Shown here piece after piece: positions 1-7,779 of a stretch of DNA of 64,000 bases. This DNA is from Nocardia sp. BMG51109 (GTDB lineage Bacteria; Actinomycetota; Actinomycetes; Mycobacteriales; Mycobacteriaceae): contig NZ_JAFQ01000004.1 of the NCBI RefSeq assembly GCF_000526215.1, positions 5,828,001-5,892,000 of the forward strand, in the 5' to 3' direction. The notes below the pieces were generated by a model. That model had not been told where the DNA came from and made no database searches. It worked only from the letters and a program-made list of their open reading frames with translations. The translations under genes were made by a program, and so were the position numbers. How positions within the stretch are numbered: the first letter of the stretch is position 1; every line of letters begins with the position of its first letter.

Positions 1-465
1 GCCCTCCACCTCCGTGCCCGGGATGGCCATCGGCCGCAGCCGTTCGGGCCCGGTGACCCGCGGTAGGTCCGCCACCGCGCGCACCAGGTCGGGGGCGCCG
101 GCGTCGAGCAGGACCATGCCGGCGCAGCACAGCTTGTCGTGCTGGTGGATCCGGGCGTGCGCGGTGGTGAAGGTGCGGCCCGAGCGCAGCACGTCGATCC
201 CGATGTCCAGCGGCGCCTCGTGTTCGGCGACCCGCGAGAAGATCATCGAGGCCGAGGTGACCCGTTGTCCCGGAACCTCTTTCGCGGCCGCGACCACCGC
301 GTCGCCGAGCATCTGCCCGGCCTCGACCACATTGCGGACCGTCGGCCCGTGCGCCGGGGCACGGTAGTGGCCCGTGCCCTGCGGCCGCACGTCCATCAGC
401 TCGAGCAATCGGCGCTGGCTCCACGGTACGGGCTGCGTCTCCGCCGTCCGGCGCTGTGCGCCCAT
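1..465 (-). CDS. Acyl-CoA thioesterase, TesB-like (partial, runs off the window)
   Basis: The reverse strand reads 155 codons from an ATG at 465 to the window edge without a stop. The N-terminal part has a TesB/acyl-CoA thioesterase II hotdog look: VRNVVEAGQMLGDAVVAAAK, then SASMIFSRVAEHEAPLDIGI and a stretch with TTAHARIHQHDKLCCAGMVL. Such enzymes hydrolyse acyl-CoA to free acid and CoA. The stop of the upstream amidohydrolase lies 20 bases before this start, so the two are probably co-transcribed. The C-terminal hotdog is outside the window. The family assignment rests on overall pattern, not on a visible catalytic triad. Confidence 0.7.
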   Translation of the reverse strand, partial: MGAQRRTAETQPVPWSQRRLLELMDVRPQGTGHYRAPAHGPTVRNVVEAGQMLGDAVVAAAKEVPGQRVTSASMIFSRVAEHEAPLDIGIDVLRSGRTFTTAHARIHQHDKLCCAGMVLLDAGAPDLVRAVADLPRVTGPERLRPMAIPGTEVEG

Positions 466-485
466 AGGCTCCGCCCGGCGCCCGA

Positions 486-1739
486 TCAGCCCGCCCGCCG
501 TGCGTAGGCTTCGGCGTACTCCTTGCGGGACGTGGTCGAGGTGTCGACGTCCTTGGCCTGCTCCCGCAGCGCGCCCACCGTCGCCTGCTCCTTCGGGATG
601 TGCGCGAACGGGTCCCAGTTCAGGGTCCGGCAGGCGTTCTCCCAGGTGATCTTGTTGATATCGGAGTCGGTGGCGCCGGCGGCGTTCAGCTCCTCGAGCA
701 CGAACTCGGGCGCGTTCGGCCAGATCGAGTCCGAATGCGGGTAGTCGCACTCCCACGCGATGTTGTCGATGCCGATGTCGTAGCGCATCTTCAGCGAGTT
801 GCGGTCGGTGACGTAGCAGGCGATCGCGTGCTCGCGGAAGACCTCGCTGGGCATCTTGCCGCCGAAGTCGCGGCGCAGCCACTTCTGGTTGGTGTAGTGC
901 CGGTCGGAGCGGTCCAGGAAGAACGGGATCCAGCCGACGCCACCCTCGGAGAACGAGACCTTCAGGCCCGGGTGGTTGCGGAAGGCCGGGCCCCACAGCA
1001 GATCCTGCGCGGCGATCAGCGAGACGCTCGGCGCCAGCACCATCAGGTTGTCGATCGGCGCGTTCGGCGCCAGGTTCAGCACCCGGAAGCCCTGGCCGAT
1101 ATGGAGATTCATCACCGTGCCGTGATCGGCCAGCGCCGAGAGCACCGGACCCCAGTAGTCCATGTCGTGATAGCTGGGCAGGCCGTCGAGGTGCGGCAGC
1201 TCGGGCATGGACACCGAGTGGCAGCCCTTCTCGGCCACCCGCTCGATCTCGGCGATGGCCAGCTTCGGATCCCACAGCGGCAGGATCGACAGCGGGATGA
1301 ACCGGCCCGGGTAGGCGCCGGCCCAGTCCTCGATGTGCCAGTCGTTGTAGGCCTGGATCATCGCGACGGTGATCTCGTCCTTGAAGTGGCTGAGGTGGCC
1401 CGCGCTGAATCCGGCGAAGGTGGGGAAGCACATCGAGGCGAGGATGCCGTTGGCGTTCATGTCCCGGACCCGGGCGTGGATGTCGTAGACGCCCGGCCGC
1501 ATCTCCGCGTAGCCGGCCGGGTCGTAGCCCCATTCCTCCGCCGGCCAGGAGACCACGGCGTTGAGGCCGGTGACGCCGGTCGGCTTGTCCCGGTAGACCC
1601 ACCGGTCGACGCCCTTCTCGTCGACGATCACCTTGGGGGCCAGGTCGGCCCACTTCTTCGGGACGTGGCCGTCGAACATGTTGATCGGCTCGACCACATG
1701 GTCGTCGATGCTCACCAGGATCATGTCGTCGATGTTCAC
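486..1739 (-). CDS. Amidohydrolase family protein (ACMSD/Amidohydro_2 type)
   Basis: A 417-residue metal-dependent hydrolase or decarboxylase of the amidohydrolase-2 (PF04909) group. It opens with ILVSIDDHVVEPINMFDG; the DDH corresponds to the DxH metal-binding start of these barrels. A later WECDYPHSDSIWPNAPE segment is the typical C-terminal metal/active-site strand. GTG at 1739 is chosen because AGGAG lies four bases upstream; an ATG 15 bases further in is the alternative. Relatives act as decarboxylases or C-C hydrolases in aromatic breakdown, or are uncharacterised. A palindromic operator-like site lies about 80 bases upstream (1817-1831). Substrate unknown. Confidence 0.85.
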   Translation of the reverse strand: MNIDDMILVSIDDHVVEPINMFDGHVPKKWADLAPKVIVDEKGVDRWVYRDKPTGVTGLNAVVSWPAEEWGYDPAGYAEMRPGVYDIHARVRDMNANGILASMCFPTFAGFSAGHLSHFKDEITVAMIQAYNDWHIEDWAGAYPGRFIPLSILPLWDPKLAIAEIERVAEKGCHSVSMPELPHLDGLPSYHDMDYWGPVLSALADHGTVMNLHIGQGFRVLNLAPNAPIDNLMVLAPSVSLIAAQDLLWGPAFRNHPGLKVSFSEGGVGWIPFFLDRSDRHYTNQKWLRRDFGGKMPSEVFREHAIACYVTDRNSLKMRYDIGIDNIAWECDYPHSDSIWPNAPEFVLEELNAAGATDSDINKITWENACRTLNWDPFAHIPKEQATVGALREQAKDVDTSTTSRKEYAEAYARRAG

Positions 1740-1816
1740 GTGACTCCTCGCTGGTCGTACGGTCTCTCGGATGGATCGACCTCGATCGCAGTGCGAGACG
1801 ATCAATCTCCGTCGAA

Positions 1817-1831
1817 GAGAATCATACTCTC
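1817..1831. promoter_or_regulatory. Operator-like palindrome, copy 1
   Basis: GAGAATCATACTCTC matches the window-wide pattern GAGAAT-N3-ATTCTC at 11 of 12 arm positions. It lies upstream of the leftward amidohydrolase gene. Confidence 0.6.
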
Positions 1832-1975
1832 GCGATCGGCCGGATCGCCAGGGTGGTGTCGGCGGCCCACGTCGCGGGCGTCGGCCGGGCCCGGGGCGGC
1901 CGGGCGACCGGATCGGGTTCCGGCGGCGGCCGGCCCGTTCTTGTTATCCTTAATGTAATGCGATTACCGTAAAGT

Positions 1976-1990
1976 GAGAATAGTATTTCC
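1976..1990. promoter_or_regulatory. Operator-like palindrome, copy 2
   Basis: GAGAATAGTATTTCC has a perfect left arm and two mismatches in the right arm. It sits about 45 bases before the small peptide gene at 2036, in an AT-rich promoter stretch in otherwise GC-rich DNA. Confidence 0.5.
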
Positions 1991-2035
1991 GTCGGCATCC
2001 GGTGGTGGTGCCGTGGGCACGATCCGGGAGTCGCC

Positions 2036-2155
2036 ATGTTCGACAACGACATCGAGCTCGTCGAGGCGCTGATCGCGGACGAGGCGCTGGTCGAAGAGGT
2101 TGGCGGCCCCGCGCGGGGCCGGGAGGTAGTGCGGTGGTGCGGGCTCGGGGAATAG
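2036..2155 (+). CDS. 39-residue peptide, resembles the leader half of mycofactocin precursor MftA
   Basis: ATG is preceded by GGGAG at five bases. The peptide is acidic at its N-terminus (MFDNDIELVEALIADEAL, then VEEV) and ends VVRWCGLGE. The ELV...LVEEV pattern recalls MftA leaders, which end in LVEE(V/I)SIDGMCGVY. The IDGMCGVY core is absent and only a C-G pair remains. The gene overlaps the start of a mycofactocin-type SDR, and its TAG overlaps an in-frame GTG of that gene, so the two may be translationally coupled. It could be a degenerate precursor, a coupling leader peptide, or a chance resemblance. The ORF is likely translated; the MftA link is weak. Confidence 0.45.
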   Translation: MFDNDIELVEALIADEALVEEVGGPARGREVVRWCGLGE

Positions 2156-2970
2156 TGGACGCCGGTGGACATCGCCGGGTCGCGGTGGTGACCGGGGCGG
2201 CCCGGGGGATCGGCGCGGCGACGGTGCTGGCGCTGGCCGACCGCGGGTGGTCGGTGCTGGCGGTCGATGTGGCGGCCGACGATCCGGCGCTGACGTATTC
2301 GATGGGGACCAAGCAGGAACTGCTCGCGGTCGCCACGGAGGCGGGCGGCCGGGTGAACCGGGTCGGGGCGGTGCGGCCGTTCGTGGCCGACGTCCGGGAT
2401 CCGGAGGCGCTGCGCGCGGCGGTGGCCGAGGCCGTGGACACCTGGGGCGGGCTGGACGCCGCCGTCGCCGCCGCCGGTGTGATCGCGGGCGGTGATCCGT
2501 TGTGGGACATGCCGGTCGAGCAGGAGCGGGCGGTGCTCGACGTCTGCCTCGGCGGGGTGGTGAACCTGGCCCGGGCGGCGGTGCCGGCGCTGCTGGCCCG
2601 CCCCGAGCCGCGATCGGGACGGCTGCTGGCCGTGGCATCGGCCGCGGCGACCAAGGGCCTGCCGCGGCTGGCGGCCTACTGTGCGGCGAAAGCCGGTGTG
2701 GCGGGGCTGATCCGGGCGCTGGCGGCGGAACTCGCCGATACCGGTGTCACGGCGAACGCGGTCAGTCCGGGTAACACCGATACCGCGCTGCTGGACGAGA
2801 TCGCGCGCATCTACGACCTGCCGGAGGCCGAACGGTTCGCCCGGCAGCAACCCGTCGGCCGGCTGTTGCAGCCCGCGGAGATCGCCGGGGTACTGGCCTT
2901 CCTCGCCGGGACCGAGAACACCGCCATGACCGGTGCGGTGGTGCCCGTCGACGGCGGACTGGCGCTGTGA
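2134..2970 (+). CDS. SDR oxidoreductase, mycofactocin-associated subfamily
   Basis: A 278-residue classical short-chain dehydrogenase. It has the TGAARGIGAAT dinucleotide motif, an AAAGV strand, the catalytic Ser in VASAAATKG, YCAAKAG as YxxxK, and a C-terminal GAVVPVDGGLAL. After the second beta strand there is an insertion (DDPALTYSMGTKQELLAVAT) of the kind seen in mycofactocin-coupled SDRs, which hold NAD(H) tightly and pass electrons to mycofactocin. GTG 2134 has GGGAGG at good spacing; GTG 2155 overlaps the previous stop as TAGTG and is a second candidate. The role is probably oxidation of a hydroxylated catabolic intermediate. Confidence 0.8.
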   Translation: MVRARGIVDAGGHRRVAVVTGAARGIGAATVLALADRGWSVLAVDVAADDPALTYSMGTKQELLAVATEAGGRVNRVGAVRPFVADVRDPEALRAAVAEAVDTWGGLDAAVAAAGVIAGGDPLWDMPVEQERAVLDVCLGGVVNLARAAVPALLARPEPRSGRLLAVASAAATKGLPRLAAYCAAKAGVAGLIRALAAELADTGVTANAVSPGNTDTALLDEIARIYDLPEAERFARQQPVGRLLQPAEIAGVLAFLAGTENTAMTGAVVPVDGGLAL

Positions 2971-3833
2971 CGGGCGGGCCGGTCGAATTCTTCCTGTTCC
3001 TGCCGCAGGTCCGGCTGCCCATGACGGACATCGTGGAGCGGGCGCGGGCCGCGGAGGCCGCGGGATTCGACGGGATGGCGTTCATCGACCACCTCGAGGC
3101 GCCGGGGGCCGAACATCAGCCCCTCTGGGAGGCGATGACCGTGGCGAGCTGGGTGGCGGCGCGGACCGAGCGGCTGCGGATCGGCCACCTGGTGCTGTGC
3201 GATGCGTTCCGGCATCCGGCGGTCCTCGCGAAACAGGCTGTGACACTGCAGGAAGCGTCCGGGGGGAGATTCGAACTCGGCCTGGGTTCGGGGTCGGTGC
3301 CGCGGGAACTGGTGCGGTTCGGCATCACCCGGGCGCGGGCGGCGCAGCGGCGCGAGCGGCTGGCGGAGAGCTTGGAGGCCATGACCGGGTATTGGGGTGG
3401 ATCGGCGAACGCTCAAGTGCCGCAACCCACTACGCCGATACCCCTGGTCATCGGGGGGACCGGCGCGGGGACGCTGGAACTGGTCCGCAAGTACGCGACC
3501 TGGTGGAATCTCCCGGTGACCGAGATCGGGCGGTTGCGGGAGCTGGCCCCCTCGGTCGGCCGGGCGCGGGTGTCGGTGCAGCAGATGGTCGGTTTCGTCG
3601 GCCGCGGGCAATCGGCCGACGAGGTCCGCGAACGGAGCACGCGCCGCTTCGGATATCTCGGCGACGGTCTGCTCTGCGGCGACGCCGATCGGCTGACGGA
3701 CTACTTCACCGACCTGAATCGCCGTGGCGTCGAACGGTTCTACGTCTGGTTCGCCGACTTCGCCCCGGCCGCGACGCTGGCCGAGTTCGGGGAGACTGTC
3801 GTGCGGCAGGTCGTCGCAACGGCCGGTCGGTAA
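2967..3833 (+). CDS. LLM-class flavin/F420-dependent oxidoreductase
   Basis: A 288-residue luciferase-like monooxygenase-fold protein. Family features include AEAAGFDGMAFIDH near the N-terminus, RLRIGHLVLCDAFRHPAVLAKQAVTLQEASGG-type text around residues 70-95, and FELGLGSGS. The start GTG overlaps the SDR stop (GTGA), so translation is coupled. Members use FMNH2 or F420 for oxygenation or hydride transfer; sequence alone does not say which. About 370 bases without a gene follow. Confidence 0.8.
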   Translation: MTGGPVEFFLFLPQVRLPMTDIVERARAAEAAGFDGMAFIDHLEAPGAEHQPLWEAMTVASWVAARTERLRIGHLVLCDAFRHPAVLAKQAVTLQEASGGRFELGLGSGSVPRELVRFGITRARAAQRRERLAESLEAMTGYWGGSANAQVPQPTTPIPLVIGGTGAGTLELVRKYATWWNLPVTEIGRLRELAPSVGRARVSVQQMVGFVGRGQSADEVRERSTRRFGYLGDGLLCGDADRLTDYFTDLNRRGVERFYVWFADFAPAATLAEFGETVVRQVVATAGR

Positions 3834-4206
3834 CCGGGCGGGCCGTGCGTTCCCGACCGGAACTACCGCCGCCACACCATCATCCGCCGCTACCCGCGCA
3901 CCCTTCGGCACGCCCTGTCGTTCCGTGTGTCCTCCGGTGGGCGCCCCTCGCGTCATTCCGGCGTGCCTTCGGCCGGAATCCAGCAACACGGCCGCAGCAC
4001 GGACCCCGGCCGGGAAACGCCGGGGCTGACCAGCGGTTGACCTGCCGCCAAGCCGGGAAGGGCGGGTTCTGTCGACAACCCAAGAGATTGGACTTACCTA
4101 ATAGTGAGAATGGTATTCTCTGAATGGTACGTGACAGGGCTGTCGACCGGTCCGGCGGTTCGGGATGGCTCCGTGGGCCGGCAGGGGCGGCGGGAAGGAG
4201 GCCGTG
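3834..4206. other. Intergenic region with a promoter/operator
   Basis: No convincing coding sequence was found. The last 110 bases hold an AT-rich promoter-like stretch and a perfect copy of the shared palindrome. The rest is GC-rich with nothing recognisable. Confidence 0.5.
4106..4120. promoter_or_regulatory. Operator-like palindrome, copy 3 (perfect)
   Basis: GAGAATGGTATTCTC has perfect 6-bp arms and a 3-bp spacer. It lies about 90 bases before the MarR gene and could support autoregulation. Confidence 0.75.
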
Positions 4207-4686
4207 ATGCCGTCGGAAACCGCGACGCGGGCCGAGATCGTGCGTGAGCTGCGCGAGGAACTGCGGGTGCAGACCACCCGGACGGTGATGCTGTATTCGG
4301 CGGTCGCGTCCCGGCTCGGCATCACCGTCACCGATCTGACCTGCCTGAACCTGTTGCGCATGCGCGGCGCGCTCACCCCGGGCGAGCTGGCCGAACTGCT
4401 CGGCATCGCGCGCGGCGGGGCCATCACGACCGTCGTGGACCGGCTCGAACGCGCGGGTTACGTGCGCCGGAGCAAGGATCCCGACGATCGGCGCCGGGTG
4501 CGGGTCGAACTGATCGCGGTCCGCGCGGAGGTGGCGGTGGCGCCGCTGTTCGGGGAACTCGCCGCCCTCGGCGACAGCCTTCCGAAGGATGACGAGGCGC
4601 TGGCCGCGCTGCTGGGCTTCGTGCGCGACTTCAACGCGGCGCTGTCCCGGGCGACGAGCCGGGTGTCGGAGGTCGATGCGGTCTGA
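4207..4686 (+). CDS. MarR-family transcriptional regulator
   Basis: A 159-residue winged-helix regulator. The DNA-binding core is typical: LGITVTDLTCLNLLRMRGAL, LTPGELAELLGIARGGAITT as recognition helix, then VDRLERAGYVRRSKDPDDRR, which is the MarR wing with conserved D and R residues. ATG 4207 has GGAGG at five bases. Perfect palindromes lie both upstream of this gene and between it and the acyl-CoA dehydrogenase operon. It is therefore one of two good candidates, with the TetR at 56445, for the protein reading the shared operator. Confidence 0.85.
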   Translation: MPSETATRAEIVRELREELRVQTTRTVMLYSAVASRLGITVTDLTCLNLLRMRGALTPGELAELLGIARGGAITTVVDRLERAGYVRRSKDPDDRRRVRVELIAVRAEVAVAPLFGELAALGDSLPKDDEALAALLGFVRDFNAALSRATSRVSEVDAV

Positions 4687-4719
4687 CGCCCAAGCGTCGA
4701 AAGTGTACTCTCCCAATCA

Positions 4720-4734
4720 GAGAATGCTATTCTC
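4720..4734. promoter_or_regulatory. Operator-like palindrome, copy 4 (perfect)
   Basis: GAGAATGCTATTCTC has perfect arms. It sits 80 bases before the acyl-CoA dehydrogenase pair. Confidence 0.75.
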
Positions 4735-4814
4735 AAACGGTGTGCGCATGCCGGATTCGGGATGCGCGCGACATCAAACGGAGCATGTGAGGCTGCGAAG
4801 GAAGGGAGGCCGCG

Positions 4815-5813
4815 ATGCTCTTCGAGTTCGACGCCGACCAGCGACTGTTGCGCGACACGGTGCGCGAGGTGACGGCGCGGGAATGCCCGCCCGGGCTGGT
4901 CCGGGACATCGTCGACAAGGACGCCGAGCCCGATGGGCTGTGGCGGACCTACGTCGACCTCGGCTGGACGGAACTGACCGATCCGGCCCTGACCGTCGAG
5001 CTGGGTATCGTGCTGGAGGGCCTCGGCCGCGCCACCGACCCGACTCCGTTCCTGGCCACCGTGTCGCAGTTCGCGCCGCTGGTCCCGCAGTCGGAACGGA
5101 TCGACAAGCCGGGTGCCGCAGTGTATTCCGGCATCACGGCCACCGCGGACGGCGCGGGGTGGCGGCTGGACGGCGCGGCGCGTTTCGTGCTCGACGGCGA
5201 CCGGGCGCAGCGGCTGGCCGTGGTCACCGACGCGGGCGTGTTCGTCGTGCCGGCCGAGGCGGTGGTGGCGACGCGCAGCGCGGTGTTCGATCCGGTGCTG
5301 CACGTGGCCGAGGTCGCCGTGGCCGGGTTTCGGGTCACCGCCGGCGATCGCGTCGACATCGATCCCGAACGCGCCCGCCAGCACGCGCTGACCGGCCTCT
5401 CGCTCACGACCGTCGGTGCCTGCCAGCGCATTCTGGATCTCGTGCTCGAGCACGTGCGCACCCGCCGCCAGTTCGACGCGCCGATCGGTTCGTTCCAGGC
5501 GGTCAAGCACAAGGCCGCCGATATGCACATCGCCATCGAAAGGGCCCGCGCGCTCGGCTATTTCGCCGCGTTGTGCCTGGCCGCGGACGACCCGCGGCGG
5601 CGGCTGGCGGCCTCCATGGCCAAGGCGTCGGCCGGCGAGTGCCAGTCGCTGGTGTTCCGGCACGGGTTGCAGCTGTTCGGCGCGATGGGCTTCACCTGGG
5701 AAAACGACCTACAGTTCGCGCTCAAGCGGGCCAAGGCCGGTGAGCTGATGCTCGGCGGCGCGGCCCAGCACCGGGCACTGATCGCCGAGGAGTACCGTGC
5801 AGCTCACGTTTGA
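4815..5813 (+). CDS. Acyl-CoA dehydrogenase, small-subunit type
   Basis: A 332-residue acyl-CoA dehydrogenase-fold protein, shorter than the usual 380-400. It keeps the C-terminal FAD-side segment TRRQFDAPIGSFQAVKHKAA and the FGAMGFTWENDLQF region. The N-terminal half is compact and the usual catalytic Glu context is not visible. This matches the paired FadE subunits of actinobacterial steroid and side-chain catabolism (alpha2beta2 ChsE1/ChsE2-type), where one subunit lacks the base. It overlaps the next dehydrogenase gene by 17 bases, which supports an obligate heteromer oxidising a bulky acyl-CoA. Confidence 0.85.
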   Translation: MLFEFDADQRLLRDTVREVTARECPPGLVRDIVDKDAEPDGLWRTYVDLGWTELTDPALTVELGIVLEGLGRATDPTPFLATVSQFAPLVPQSERIDKPGAAVYSGITATADGAGWRLDGAARFVLDGDRAQRLAVVTDAGVFVVPAEAVVATRSAVFDPVLHVAEVAVAGFRVTAGDRVDIDPERARQHALTGLSLTTVGACQRILDLVLEHVRTRRQFDAPIGSFQAVKHKAADMHIAIERARALGYFAALCLAADDPRRRLAASMAKASAGECQSLVFRHGLQLFGAMGFTWENDLQFALKRAKAGELMLGGAAQHRALIAEEYRAAHV

Positions 5814-6972
5814 TCCCGAGGTCGAGGAGTTCCGCGCGGAATTCGCCGCCTTCATCGACGAACATCTGCCCGCCGCGTCCGAGACGAGCGAGCGGTCGCA
5901 TTCGAGTTCCGATGTGCCGCAATGGTCCCGGCGCTGGCAGCGGCTGCTGTTCGACAACGGCTGGCTGCTGCCCGCGAATCCGCCGGAGTTCGGCGGCCGC
6001 AACGCCTCGGTGCTGCAGCAGTACGTGCACCTGGCCGAGCTGTCCAACCGGCGGATCTATCACAGCTTCAACCCGCAGGGCGTCGGCATCGTGGCGGCCT
6101 CGCTGCTGTCGTTCGGCACCGAGGAGCAGAAGCGGCGCTGGGCGGTGCCGATCCTGCGGGCCGAGATCACCGCGTCGCTCGGGATGAGCGAGCCCGGAGC
6201 GGGTTCCGACCTGGCGTCGCTGCGCACCCGGGCGGTGCGCGACGGTGATGAGTTCGTGGTGGACGGGCAGAAGGTGTGGACGTCGGGTGCCCACGACGCC
6301 GACGTGCTGCTGACCTTCGTCCGCACCGATCCGGACGCGCCCAAGCACCGGGGGATCAGCGTGCTGATGATCCCGACCGACCTGCCCGGGGTGACCAGGC
6401 GGCCGTTCCCCTCGATCAGCTCCCCGGACGATCTGGATTTCAACGAGGTCTACTTCGAGGGTGTCCGGGTGCCGGCGGAGAATCTGATCGGCGAGCTGAA
6501 CAAGGGCTGGGCGGTGGCCAACGGCTCGCTCGGTCACGAGCGCACGATGCTGTGGCTGAGCTATGCCGACCGGCTGGACGATCTGATCCGCGACTTCGAT
6601 CCCCGGGACACGAACGACCGGGACGCCTTCGCCCAGCTGGTGATGGATACCGAGGCGCTGAAGCTGCTCGGTTCGGCGGCGCTGTCGCGGGAGGCGCGCG
6701 GGGAACAGGACGTCCCGTCGCTGTCGGTGCTGAAGGTGATCGGGTCCGAGGCCATCCAGTCGGCCTCCGAATCGGCGCTGAATTCCGCAGGGGAGCAAGG
6801 ACTTCTGCACCCGACGGCCAGCGCCGAGCCGAGTCCGTGGACCCTCGATCACTACTGGGCCGGCTGGTTCGAGCGCTACATCCGCAGTTTCGCCGGCACC
6901 ATCGCCGGCGGCACCTCGGAGATTCAGCGCACCATCATCGCCGAGCGAGTGCTCGGACTGCCGCGCGGCTGA
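5797..6972 (+). CDS. Acyl-CoA dehydrogenase, large-subunit type
   Basis: A 391-residue full-length acyl-CoA dehydrogenase. Visible motifs are ITASLGMSEPGAGSDLASLR (FAD/substrate loop), GQKVWTSGAHDAD, and the C-terminal IAGGTSEIQRTIIAERVLGL. The start is GTG inside the end of the previous gene. It probably forms the alpha,beta-desaturase together with the preceding smaller protein. Both lie under a perfect operator palindrome and upstream of a CoA ligase, consistent with degradation of a CoA-activated acid. Confidence 0.88.
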   Translation: MQLTFDPEVEEFRAEFAAFIDEHLPAASETSERSHSSSDVPQWSRRWQRLLFDNGWLLPANPPEFGGRNASVLQQYVHLAELSNRRIYHSFNPQGVGIVAASLLSFGTEEQKRRWAVPILRAEITASLGMSEPGAGSDLASLRTRAVRDGDEFVVDGQKVWTSGAHDADVLLTFVRTDPDAPKHRGISVLMIPTDLPGVTRRPFPSISSPDDLDFNEVYFEGVRVPAENLIGELNKGWAVANGSLGHERTMLWLSYADRLDDLIRDFDPRDTNDRDAFAQLVMDTEALKLLGSAALSREARGEQDVPSLSVLKVIGSEAIQSASESALNSAGEQGLLHPTASAEPSPWTLDHYWAGWFERYIRSFAGTIAGGTSEIQRTIIAERVLGLPRG

Positions 6973-6997
6973 TATCCGCTACCGAGGACGGAACATC

Positions 6998-7600
6998 ATG
7001 GCTGCTCGATCCGAGACCGGCAGGGCCGGTGCGGGAAATCCGATCGCGGGCCGGCGGGCGCACTCCCGCGAACATCTGCTGCGCTACCGTCTCGCGGTCG
7101 TCGGCTCGAACGCCGTCGAGGTGACGCGGTCCATCGGCGGTTTCGTGTGCGACCGGACGATGGCCGGCTGGGAGGTGACCGTCGTGCTCGCCGATGCCTC
7201 CGACACCTCGGGCGCGCGGTCGCTGGAGATCCTCGGCGCCACCGTGCTGGACCTGGAGGCGTCGCTGTCCACGCCGGTGCACGACATCTGGCCGCACGCC
7301 GTCGCGATCGCGCCGGAGCTGTACACCACCGACGCCCGGGTGCGGCGCGGCGTGCTGGAGTGCCTGGACCACGGCCTGATCGAGGTCGCGCTGTGCGATG
7401 GGGACCTGCCCGCGGAGCTGGCCGGCCGGCTGGACGTGGTGCAGCACCGGCTCAGCGTGGCCGCGCGGGCCTTCAAGCGCGCCGCGCTGGCGGCGGCCGG
7501 GGTGGCGACCGCCGAGATCGGCGGTACGGAACGGCTCCGATGCGGGGAACTGCTGCTCACCGGCCCGTGGGGCGGCGCGGATCTGATCTCGGCGGGCTGA
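6998..7600 (+). CDS. Uncharacterised 200-residue protein
   Basis: I do not recognise the family. It starts 25 bases after the acyl-CoA dehydrogenase in the same direction. The middle alternates hydrophobic strands and small-residue turns (YRLAVVGSNAVEVTRSIGGF, WEVTVVLADASDTSGARSLE), suggesting an alpha/beta fold. It has no signal peptide, membrane segment or CxxC. Co-transcription with the desaturase pair suggests a part in the same pathway. Confidence 0.6.
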   Translation: MAARSETGRAGAGNPIAGRRAHSREHLLRYRLAVVGSNAVEVTRSIGGFVCDRTMAGWEVTVVLADASDTSGARSLEILGATVLDLEASLSTPVHDIWPHAVAIAPELYTTDARVRRGVLECLDHGLIEVALCDGDLPAELAGRLDVVQHRLSVAARAFKRAALAAAGVATAEIGGTERLRCGELLLTGPWGGADLISAG

Positions 7601-7602
7601 GT

Positions 7603-7617
7603 GAATATGATATTCTC
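7603..7617. promoter_or_regulatory. Operator-like site, copy 5 (degenerate left arm)
   Basis: GAATATGATATTCTC has a perfect right arm and two mismatches on the left. A further half site GAGAAT occurs at 7625-7630. It is in the 180-base gap before the acyl-CoA synthetase. Confidence 0.45.
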
Positions 7618-7779
7618 GCCAAAGGAGAATGGCGATATCACAGAATCTGCCGACCGATCCGCGCCCGGGGTCGTTGCCCGGGGCGCGGTGCTCGCGGAGA
7701 GGGTGCGAATGAGCCGACACAATGAGCGAATCGCGGGGGAGCGCGCCGCGTGCGTGCCGGAAGCCGACGGAGTGCGGCC

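Noticed and set aside
600..1958. Long rightward reading frame opposite the amidohydrolase
   Set aside because: High-GC antisense shadow; composition is Arg/Val/Gly-rich without motifs, while the opposite strand has a clear family and ribosome-binding site.
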